Shown piece by piece: positions 6,386 to 13,516 of a stretch of DNA of 34,156 nt. Location: assembly GCF_000576305.1 (NCBI RefSeq), contig NZ_BAVZ01000026.1, positions 1-34,156 on the forward strand. Direction: 5' to 3'. Under the pieces are notes generated by a model. It was not told where the DNA came from. It worked only from the letters and a program-made list of their open reading frames with translations, and ran no database searches. The translations under genes and the position numbers were made by a program. The stretch comes from Paenibacillus pini JCM 16418. Lineage in GTDB: Bacteria; Bacillota; Bacilli; Paenibacillales; Paenibacillaceae. Positions within the stretch are counted from its first letter, which is position 1. Every line of letters starts with the position of its first letter.

Positions 6386-8101
6386 ATGACACTAAGTATT
6401 CAATCCAAGGAAACCATTCAACGTTGGCTTCAAGATCCTTACATTGATGATGAGACTAAACAAGAGCTTCAACAATTGGAAGGCCAGCCCAAAGAATTGG
6501 AAGATCGTTTTTATAAAGAGTTAGAGTTTGGTACAGGGGGACTCCGCGGTATTATCGGTGCAGGAAGCAACCGGATTAACCGATATACAGTAGGTAAAGC
6601 TACACAGGGTTTCGCATGTTATATTAATGAGGAATACGGAACTGCAGAAGGCCGTCCATCCGTTGTCATTGCACATGATTCCCGTCACTTCTCGCCGGAG
6701 TTTACTTTGGAGGCTGCATTGGTACTAGCTGGTAACGGTATCGTTGCTAAGCTGTTCTCTTCACTTCGTCCTACACCTCAGTTGTCTTTCAGCGTACGTG
6801 ATCTACAAGCAACTGGAGGCATTGTAGTGACAGCTAGTCACAATCCGCCTGAGTATAACGGATATAAAGTATATAATGCTTCAGGGGGGCAACTAGTACC
6901 AGATGAAGCGGAGCGTGTCATTAGCTACATACAGCAAGTAGACTCTTTTGCTGCGGTTAAACGTATGGATCAAGCCGAAGCAGAAGAACAAGGTCTACTC
7001 GTATGGTTGGGTGAACCGGAAGATAAGGCTTTTGTTCGGACGGTTGCAGATACAAGTGTAAATGCATCGCTCATCCAATCTTCCCTTGGTCAGGATTTTG
7101 AAATTGTGTATACGCCACTGCACGGTACAGGAAATATTCCGGTACAGCAAGTGCTCCAAACGGTCGGATTTACGAATGTGCATGTTGTCCCAGAGCAGGA
7201 ACAGCCAGATCCAGAATTCTCTACAGTTAAATCTCCAAATCCAGAAGAGCGTGAAGCATTTACATTAGCTATGAAGCTGGGTAGTGAACTTAACGCTGAC
7301 ATACTCATTGGTACAGATCCAGACTGTGACCGCATGGGTGCAGTTGTTCGAGACCATAACGGTGAATACGTTGTCTTATCTGGCAACCAGTCCGGGGCAT
7401 TAATGATTCATTATTTGTTAAGCCAATTACAAGAATCCGGTAGGATGCCTGCCAATGGTGCGGTAATCAAGACCATCGTAACCAGTGAAATGGGTGCAGC
7501 CATTGCCCGTCATTATGGAGCTGAAGTATTCAATACCTTAACAGGATTTAAATATATCGGCGAAAAAATGGATGAATTTGAACAAACAGGTGATTATACT
7601 TATTTATTCGGGTACGAAGAAAGCTACGGCTACCTCGCAGGTAATTATGCGCGTGATAAAGATGCTGTTCTGGCATCGTTGCTCATTTGCGAAGCAGGAG
7701 CCTACTATAAAGCTCAAGGCAAGACATTGTATGCAGTACTACAGGAACTGTATGAGCAATTCGGATATTTTCAAGAAAAATTGGAATCTCGCACACTGAA
7801 GGGTAAGGATGGTTTGGCACAAATTCAATCCATGATGAGCAATTGGCGCGAGACACCTCCACAATCTGTGGCTGGTGTATCCGTTCAGGAAGTTCTGGAC
7901 TATTCACAGGGCCTAAACGGCTTGCCTAAGGAAAATGTGCTGAAATATATGCTGACGGATGGTTCATGGTTCTGTCTACGGCCTTCGGGAACGGAACCGA
8001 AGATCAAAGTTTATTTTGCAGTTTGTGGGGACTCTCTTTCTGATGCGGAGGGACGCATTCAGAAGCTGTCTGCGGAAGTTATGGCACGTGTAGATTCATA
8101 A
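6386..8101 (+). CDS. pgcA: Phosphoglucomutase / phosphomannomutase
   Basis: This is an alpha-D-phosphohexomutase that interconverts hexose 6-phosphate and 1-phosphate; glucose-1-phosphate feeds UDP-glucose for glycolipid and wall-polymer synthesis. All four active-site loops are visible in the 571-residue product: TASHNPPEYNGYK with the phosphoserine at S151, the metal loop DPDCDRMG, the sugar-binding loop GYEESYGYLAG, and the phosphate-binding loop RPSGTEPKIKVY. The length fits the B. subtilis PgcA type (581) rather than the shorter GlmM type (about 450). The ATG follows GAAGGAAGG. It stands just before wall-polymer genes, which fits a supply role. A long hairpin lies between it and the next gene. 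Confidence 0.9.
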   Translation: MTLSIQSKETIQRWLQDPYIDDETKQELQQLEGQPKELEDRFYKELEFGTGGLRGIIGAGSNRINRYTVGKATQGFACYINEEYGTAEGRPSVVIAHDSRHFSPEFTLEAALVLAGNGIVAKLFSSLRPTPQLSFSVRDLQATGGIVVTASHNPPEYNGYKVYNASGGQLVPDEAERVISYIQQVDSFAAVKRMDQAEAEEQGLLVWLGEPEDKAFVRTVADTSVNASLIQSSLGQDFEIVYTPLHGTGNIPVQQVLQTVGFTNVHVVPEQEQPDPEFSTVKSPNPEEREAFTLAMKLGSELNADILIGTDPDCDRMGAVVRDHNGEYVVLSGNQSGALMIHYLLSQLQESGRMPANGAVIKTIVTSEMGAAIARHYGAEVFNTLTGFKYIGEKMDEFEQTGDYTYLFGYEESYGYLAGNYARDKDAVLASLLICEAGAYYKAQGKTLYAVLQELYEQFGYFQEKLESRTLKGKDGLAQIQSMMSNWRETPPQSVAGVSVQEVLDYSQGLNGLPKENVLKYMLTDGSWFCLRPSGTEPKIKVYFAVCGDSLSDAEGRIQKLSAEVMARVDS

Positions 8102-8115
8102 TATGGATAGGATAG

Positions 8116-8154
8116 TCCAGGCATGAGCTGCCTTATAGGCGGTTCAGGCCTGGA
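8116..8154 (+). repeat. Long perfect-ended hairpin between pgcA and the DUF5693 gene
   Basis: TCCAGGC (8116-8122) pairs with GCCTGGA (8148-8154). Inside, after an A/G mismatch and one T-A pair, GAGCTGCC (8125-8132) pairs with GGCGGTTC (8138-8145) using two G-T wobbles, around the loop TTATA. No T tract follows, and the hairpin ends nine bases before the ribosome site of the next gene. It may be an mRNA processing or stabilising element, or a weak terminator. Confidence 0.55.
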
Positions 8155-8177
8155 GTTATAATGAGGAGGTACTTTTG

Positions 8178-10199
8178 GTGCATCAAAAATGGCAGCATTG
8201 GAACACAGCATCTCGCAAATGGCTGTGGATTCTAGTCGTGGTTGGTATTCTGGCCGCTTTGCCGGTCATATACGACCGTTATCAGACAGAATCATCTTCC
8301 AACAAGGTAGAGCTTGTATTTAATTATCGCGGACTGGCAGATATCGCATCCTACCAGCCGCATCCTGAACAGTACATTCAAGAGCAACTTGATCTTTTGA
8401 AATCAGCTGGCATTCAGAGTATGGCGATGTTTGAAAGTAATCTGAGAGATCTTAAAGCAACACGCCGTATTATGATTTATAACGCTGAAGAAGTGGCAAC
8501 GATGACTCAAAGCGTAGTGCCTACAAATGAAAACTTCACACATATCTTATTTACAAATGATGAGAATGCAGGACGTTTATCTCCTGTAATCGAAGATTCA
8601 TTTACAAGCTTAGGTATTGCGGTTAAGCCTTGGGAATACAAAGGGCAGAAAGGTCTAATCATTGAGATTGCGCCAGAAGAAGCCGCACTTAAGCCGATGC
8701 AGCCAGACCCAATTACATTTGAGATGCTGCATAGTAAAGGCTTTAACATTGTTCCTCGTATGTCCGATAGCCTTCCTTATGATGAAGAAGCTACGGAGAA
8801 GCTATTAGCTTATTATGAAGCGAATGGCGTGAAGAGACTTTTGTTCGAAGGTGATTCTGTTAAAGGATTCGCTGACAACGAAGAAAAAATGAGTGTTAAA
8901 TCCTTTGCTAACCTGCTGAACCAGCACGGTATTGGTGTTGCAGCAATTGAGAATACGAAGAAGCCTCAGCAAGGCTTTAATTTGCTAGCTAATCTGATTA
9001 AATACAATGTTGTTCGTTTGTACTCGCTTAGCGACAGGGATGCATTGCTTGATGAAGACACCATTGCTGACCGCTTTGCTTTAGCAACGAAAGATCGAAA
9101 TATCCGAATGCTGTATATTAACGCAGCACCGAATAAGAACGTTTCTAAAGCAATGATTACAAATTCGATTGAAAATATCATTAACAGTTTGAATGAACCG
9201 GGCAATGCCATTAAACAAATGGAGAACAACGGCTTTACATTAGGACAAGCGGAGGCTTTTGATATCCATCATTCCTCAGGCCAGAAAATCTTTAAAATGG
9301 TGGTCCTGCTGGGTGCGGTTGCGTTCATTGCACTACTGATTTCATATTTCTTACCGATGCTTACGATTGCAGTATTTGTATTGGGTCTCATCGGCAGCGC
9401 TGGATTATATGTACTTAAGCCAACATTGTTTGAACAAGCACTAGCTTTAATGGTTGCAATTAGTGCACCAACAATAGCGATGATTCTCGCTGTGCGTAAG
9501 ATTAATGAACTTAATGCTGCTGATCGGAATTTAGCTCCAGGAAGACGTCTCGCACATGCAACAGTCCTGTTTATTAAAACAGCCATTATTTCATTAGCAG
9601 CAATACCGTTTGTCGTCGCGCTTTTAAATAACATTACGTACAGCCTAGTCTTGAATCAATTCCGCGGGGTTAGTCTTCTGCACGCTGCACCCATTGGTCT
9701 TGTTGCTGTATATGTACTTTTATACCGCGGTGGACGTCCATTGCAGCAAATTGGTCAGATACTGCGCGCTCCTATTACATTATTATGGGTCGCAGCCGCT
9801 GCTGTGATTGGTGCCATTGGATTCTATTATTTAAGCCGTACAGGTAATGGAGGAAGTGTAACACCGATTGAAATGGTGATACGCCCGTTCCTAGAGAATA
9901 CACTCCATGTACGTCCGCGTAATAAGGAGTTTCTCATGGGACATCCGCTGTTCTTACTCGGAATATTTGTTTCGCTGAAATATCGTAACTGGATTTTCAT
10001 TATGATTTTTGCCGTGATTGGTCAGTTGTCGATGGTGGATACCTTCGCACACATTCACTCTCCGCTGAAAATATCATTTATTCGCGATCTGCTTGGTCTG
10101 GGCCTTGGGCTCATTATTGGCCTAATTGCGATTGCGGTATGGCAAATTGCTGAAAGGTGTTGGAAAAAATGGTCGCCCCGTCTCAAAGCCAAAGCATAG
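8178..10199 (+). CDS. Polytopic membrane protein, DUF5693-type
   Basis: This 673-residue protein has a clear plan: a short basic N-terminus, one membrane helix (about residues 15-33, WLWILVVVGILAALPVIYD), a large probably extracellular domain (about 35-370) with alternating strand/helix character, and a C-terminal block of about eight membrane helices (about 372-660). It resembles the DUF5693 family, often found beside csaB in Paenibacillaceae and some clostridia; no biochemical role is known to me. The start is GTG 8178, seven bases after AGGAGGT (8164-8170), preferred over TTG 8175. Its 3' end overlaps csaB by about 30 bases, so the two are translationally linked. A role in export or modification of the pyruvylated polymer is inference from context only. 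Confidence 0.75.
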   Translation: MHQKWQHWNTASRKWLWILVVVGILAALPVIYDRYQTESSSNKVELVFNYRGLADIASYQPHPEQYIQEQLDLLKSAGIQSMAMFESNLRDLKATRRIMIYNAEEVATMTQSVVPTNENFTHILFTNDENAGRLSPVIEDSFTSLGIAVKPWEYKGQKGLIIEIAPEEAALKPMQPDPITFEMLHSKGFNIVPRMSDSLPYDEEATEKLLAYYEANGVKRLLFEGDSVKGFADNEEKMSVKSFANLLNQHGIGVAAIENTKKPQQGFNLLANLIKYNVVRLYSLSDRDALLDEDTIADRFALATKDRNIRMLYINAAPNKNVSKAMITNSIENIINSLNEPGNAIKQMENNGFTLGQAEAFDIHHSSGQKIFKMVVLLGAVAFIALLISYFLPMLTIAVFVLGLIGSAGLYVLKPTLFEQALALMVAISAPTIAMILAVRKINELNAADRNLAPGRRLAHATVLFIKTAIISLAAIPFVVALLNNITYSLVLNQFRGVSLLHAAPIGLVAVYVLLYRGGRPLQQIGQILRAPITLLWVAAAAVIGAIGFYYLSRTGNGGSVTPIEMVIRPFLENTLHVRPRNKEFLMGHPLFLLGIFVSLKYRNWIFIMIFAVIGQLSMVDTFAHIHSPLKISFIRDLLGLGLGLIIGLIAIAVWQIAERCWKKWSPRLKAKA

Positions 10200-11302
10200 T
10201 CATCTCGGGTTATTACGGATTTAAGAATAGTGGCGATGAAGCGGTGCTAGAGTCTATTTTGACAGCATTAAAGGAACAGGGGGAAGCGACGGGGGTTAAC
10301 ATCAATCCTGTCGTCCTTTCCATTGATCCTGAGTGGACAGCAGCTACCTATGGTGTTCAGTCTGTACACCGCATGAAACTTGCTGAAGTGAGACAAGCTC
10401 TTAAAGTGAGTAGCGGACTCATTAGTGGTGGTGGAAGCTTGCTGCAGGATGCGACTAGCTCCAAAACCATTCCTTATTATTTGGGAATCATGAAGCTAGC
10501 CCAGTGGATGCGTAAACCTGTATTTATTTACTCACAGGGAATTGGTCCTGTTCATCAAAAACTGTTCCATCCCATGATTAAAAGCGTCTTTAACAAGTGT
10601 AAATACATCTCGGTTCGGGATTATCAATCCGCGGAGCTCTTGCAGAGTATGGGACTGAATTCAGAACGAATTCATGTGGTTCCTGATCCAGTCATGGGTC
10701 TTACAACGGGGCCATATCTGAATGACGGAGGATCAACTTCAGGCGATTCTTTACCTGTTGTAGGCATTTCAGTCCGCTATTGGGACAAAGAAAAGAAAGA
10801 ATTGGAGCAAATAGCAGAGGGGTTACGTCAAGTGTGTTATCAGCAGCCACTTCACCTCCGGTTTCTTCCTTTCCATCTTCCTGACGATGCAGAAGCTTCA
10901 CGTTATATCAAGGAACGAATTGGGGATATTTCCTCTACTGGAAGTAAAATTTCCGATTGCCTTGAAGCTGTTCATCCACAGCAAATGTTGGCAGAAGTTA
11001 GTCGTTGCCAGCTAGTCATTGGTATGAGACTTCACAGTCTGATATATGCAGCGAACCAGAGTGTGCCATTCATCGGTGTTTCCTATGATCCGAAGATTGA
11101 TCACTTTATGGATCGAATGGATATGAAGCCTGTGGGTACAAGCTCATCTCTGCTTCCTGAAGCATTAGCCGCAGAGATGATTCAGCTTCTTGGTAACGCA
11201 GGTGGTTGGCGCAAGGCTCATGCTGGGCAAATCGCTGTTCTGAAGCAGGAAGCTCAATCTCCTGCGCAGCACATCATTGAATTTTTAAGCGGCAAAGGAT
11301 AA
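10169..11302 (+). CDS. csaB: CsaB, polysaccharide pyruvyl transferase
   Basis: CsaB transfers pyruvate from phosphoenolpyruvate onto a sugar of the secondary cell-wall polysaccharide, making the ketal that SLH domains recognise. The roughly 377-residue product carries the family features: N-terminal SGYYGFKNSGDEAVL, GGGSLLQDATS, SQGIGPVHQK, and near the C-terminus VIGMRLHSLIYA with ISVRYWD and FIGVSYDPKI. The domain is GT-B-like and cytosolic. I chose ATG 10169 with AAAGG at 10153-10157; an in-frame GTG at 10157 would add four residues. Either start lies inside the DUF5693 gene. Three SLH proteins in the same window fit the predicted activity. A TagA-type gene follows within about 10 bases. 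Confidence 0.93.
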   Translation: MVAPSQSQSIVISGYYGFKNSGDEAVLESILTALKEQGEATGVNINPVVLSIDPEWTAATYGVQSVHRMKLAEVRQALKVSSGLISGGGSLLQDATSSKTIPYYLGIMKLAQWMRKPVFIYSQGIGPVHQKLFHPMIKSVFNKCKYISVRDYQSAELLQSMGLNSERIHVVPDPVMGLTTGPYLNDGGSTSGDSLPVVGISVRYWDKEKKELEQIAEGLRQVCYQQPLHLRFLPFHLPDDAEASRYIKERIGDISSTGSKISDCLEAVHPQQMLAEVSRCQLVIGMRLHSLIYAANQSVPFIGVSYDPKIDHFMDRMDMKPVGTSSSLLPEALAAEMIQLLGNAGGWRKAHAGQIAVLKQEAQSPAQHIIEFLSGKG

Positions 11303-11312
11303 GGTGATTCAT

Positions 11313-12068
11313 GTGAACCAAACAGGCCAAGTACCTACAGTATCTTTATATGGCTTATCGATTTCACGGCTTGGAATGTCCGATACGGTACAGTACTTAA
11401 CTCAAGTGATTAATTCTCGTCAGCCTCATCAAGTGATAACAGCAAATCCCATTATGGTCATGAAGGCTCTTGAGGAACCTGCTTATATGCAGATCATGAA
11501 AAATGCAGAATTACTAGTGCCTGATGGTACTGGAGTCGTATGGGCTGCAGATAAAATAGGTACCCCCGTACAGGAGCGTGTAGCGGGTTTTGACCTGTTA
11601 CATGAATTGATGAAGGTCGGAGAAAGCTATCAATGGAAAGTGTATTTATTGGGCTCTACACCAGAAGTGATTCAGGCAGCTGCGGAACGGTTACATTTGC
11701 AGTATCCGGGTGTTACCATCTCGGGTTATCGTGATGGTTACTTTTCGGCAGATCAAGATGCAGAAGTCATTGCTGGTATTCGAGAGGCAGCACCTGATCT
11801 GCTCTTTGTTGCGCGTTCGGCAGATACACAGGAACCATGGATTGCTCAGTATAAAGATCAACTTCAAGTTCCTTTAATGATGGGAGTTGGAGGAAGTTTT
11901 GATGTTATTTCAGGTAAAACAAAAAGAGCGCCCATCATGTTCCAAAAGATGCGTGCAGAATGGCTGTATCGCTTAATGAGTGAGCCTACACGCTATAAAA
12001 GAATGCTTGCATTGCCGCAATTCGCCGTCAAAGTGATGCGTGACAAAGGAAACATGACAAAACCATGA
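11313..12068 (+). CDS. tagA: WecG/TagA/CpsF-family glycosyltransferase (TagA-like)
   Basis: TagA adds N-acetylmannosamine to undecaprenyl-PP-GlcNAc, the second step of wall-polymer linkage-unit synthesis; WecG-type relatives use other sugars. The 251-residue product shows TANPIMVMKA, the catalytic-Asp motif LLVPDGTGVVWA, ERVAGFDLL, YLLGSTPEV, and a C-terminal segment with MGVGGSFDVISGK. The usual G-A-P-K-Q-E motif is altered to RSADTQE, keeping only the Gln-Glu. I chose GTG 11313, five bases after AAGGTGA; GTG 11304 is in frame and possible. It follows csaB directly, so it probably helps build the polymer that CsaB pyruvylates. The gene symbol is by family; the sugar is not determined. Confidence 0.82.
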   Translation: MNQTGQVPTVSLYGLSISRLGMSDTVQYLTQVINSRQPHQVITANPIMVMKALEEPAYMQIMKNAELLVPDGTGVVWAADKIGTPVQERVAGFDLLHELMKVGESYQWKVYLLGSTPEVIQAAAERLHLQYPGVTISGYRDGYFSADQDAEVIAGIREAAPDLLFVARSADTQEPWIAQYKDQLQVPLMMGVGGSFDVISGKTKRAPIMFQKMRAEWLYRLMSEPTRYKRMLALPQFAVKVMRDKGNMTKP

Positions 12069-12119
12069 TAAAAGGGTGGAATTAGCCCAAAAAACACCGT
12101 ATATTGCAGAATTAAGGGA

Positions 12120-12148
12120 TTGGTTTTATTTTTCGATCGGAGTATAAT
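12120..12148 (+). promoter_or_regulatory. Sigma-A promoter of the tagO-like gene
   Basis: TTGGTT (12120-12125) and a perfect TATAAT (12143-12148) are 17 bases apart, about 37 bases before the start codon. The gene can thus be transcribed independently of csaB-tagA. Confidence 0.6.
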
Positions 12149-12184
12149 TTGATCCGTTAGAGAAAATGGGGGTCGAATGATCAA

Positions 12185-13309
12185 ATGTTAATGCTAGCCA
12201 TCATTGGATGTATCGTGTCATTAGTATTGGCACTGGTTCTAACGCCGCTGGTGAAGAAGTTTGCTTTTAAGATTGGCGCTGTCGATGTGCCAAATGCTCG
12301 TAAAGTTCATACTAAAATTATGCCGCGTATGGGTGGGTTGGCCATTTACTTGGCTTTCATGATATCCATGCTCGTGGTTTTACCGTTTGTAACAGATTTC
12401 TCCACACGTGATACGAATTTTATTAAGGCGTTTCTGATAGGCGGATCACTGATCGTACTCACAGGTGCACTAGATGACCGTTTCCAACTCTCAGCTAAAG
12501 TGAAGTTGCTAGGACAGCTTATTGCTGCCAGTGTTGTAGTATTTGGATTTGGCATTACCGTGGACTTTGTAAATATTCCTTTTAACGATAACTTTTCTTA
12601 TTTAGAAAGCTGGGTTTCCATTCCTCTTACAATCTTCTGGATTGTTGGCGTGACGAATGCTATTAATCTGATTGATGGATTGGATGGTCTGGCAGCGGGT
12701 GTATCTGGTATTGCTATTGGTACCATTCTAGTCATGTCCTTACTGATGGGCAATATGACGGTTGCACTACTTTGTCTATTATTGTTAGGCGCAATTATCG
12801 GATTTCTATTCTTTAACTTTCATCCGGCAAAAATCTTTATGGGCGATACAGGGTCATTGTTTTTAGGATTCTGCCTTGCCATGTTGTCATTGCTCGGATT
12901 TAAACAAATCGCAATCGTTTCGTTTATTACGCCATTGATTATTATTGGTGTGCCATTATCGGATACCTTCTTTGCCATTATTCGTCGCTGGCTTCAGAAG
13001 AAACCAATCTTTGCACCCGATAAAGGTCACTTGCATCACTGCTTGCGCGAAATTGGCTTCAGTCACCGTCAATCCGTGTTACTCATTTATGGAATTGCTG
13101 CTTTCTTCGGTATACTGGCCGTTATTCAATCTTCAGCGGCTTTGTATGAAGCGAACTGGGTTACCTTCGTCGTTATCTGCGTAATGATGTTCTTCCTACA
13201 AATAGGTGCAGAGGTCATCGGCCTTGTTGGTAAGACGAAGCGACCAATATTGAATTTGTTCGCGAGATTAAGAATGAAGGCGCAAGATGTTAAAGGCTCT
13301 AAACTCTAG
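12185..13309 (+). CDS. tagO: Undecaprenyl-phosphate GlcNAc-1-phosphate transferase (TagO/WecA/MraY family)
   Basis: This polytopic enzyme moves a HexNAc-1-phosphate from its UDP-sugar to undecaprenyl phosphate, the committed step of teichoic-acid and secondary wall-polymer synthesis. The 374-residue product has about ten membrane helices and the cytoplasmic loops of the family: RKVHTKIMPRMGG, GALDDRFQLS (Asp-Asp motif), NAINLIDGLDGLAAG, NFHPAKIFMGDTGS, and the His-rich loop DKGHLHH that defines the WecA/TagO branch rather than MraY. The ATG at 12185 has a G-rich stretch (12168-12172) upstream. It has its own promoter and ends before a strong terminator. With TagA it would supply the lipid-linked disaccharide for the polymer modified by CsaB. 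Confidence 0.88.
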   Translation: MLMLAIIGCIVSLVLALVLTPLVKKFAFKIGAVDVPNARKVHTKIMPRMGGLAIYLAFMISMLVVLPFVTDFSTRDTNFIKAFLIGGSLIVLTGALDDRFQLSAKVKLLGQLIAASVVVFGFGITVDFVNIPFNDNFSYLESWVSIPLTIFWIVGVTNAINLIDGLDGLAAGVSGIAIGTILVMSLLMGNMTVALLCLLLLGAIIGFLFFNFHPAKIFMGDTGSLFLGFCLAMLSLLGFKQIAIVSFITPLIIIGVPLSDTFFAIIRRWLQKKPIFAPDKGHLHHCLREIGFSHRQSVLLIYGIAAFFGILAVIQSSAALYEANWVTFVVICVMMFFLQIGAEVIGLVGKTKRPILNLFARLRMKAQDVKGSKL

Positions 13310-13324
13310 AATAGACATGAATAT

Positions 13325-13355
13325 AAAAAACCCATCCTTTTTGGATGGGTTTTTT
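13325..13355 (+). terminator. Terminator after the tagO-like gene
   Basis: AAAAAACCCATCC (13325-13337), loop TTTTT, GGATGGGTTTTTT (13343-13355): a perfect, symmetrical hairpin that could work on both strands. Confidence 0.93.
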
Positions 13356-13364
13356 GCATTTTTC

Positions 13365-13392
13365 TAAAATATAGGATTACATAGGCCGATAA
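13365..13392 (+). promoter_or_regulatory. Possible sigma-D promoter of the SLH protein gene
   Basis: TAAA (13365-13368) and GCCGATAA (13385-13392) are 16 bases apart. The -10 differs from the sigma-D consensus GCCGATAT at one position. It would give a leader of about 118 bases, which contains a second strong ribosome-site-like sequence (AGAGGAGGT, 13438-13446) with no ATG, GTG or TTG at a usable distance. Confidence 0.42.
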
Positions 13393-13516
13393 AAGAAATA
13401 GATGATATTCGCAAGAAGGCTACCGTACTTAACTAATAGAGGAGGTAAGCATTCGTTATCTATTCCATTATTGTTTTAGGCGTGTAGTAAATTAAAGGGT
13501 CAAGGAGGTTCGTTCA

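Noticed and set aside
12070..12098. GGG/CCC inverted repeat after the TagA-like gene considered as a terminator.
   Set aside because: The stem is only three or four pairs and is followed by A rather than T on the plus strand.
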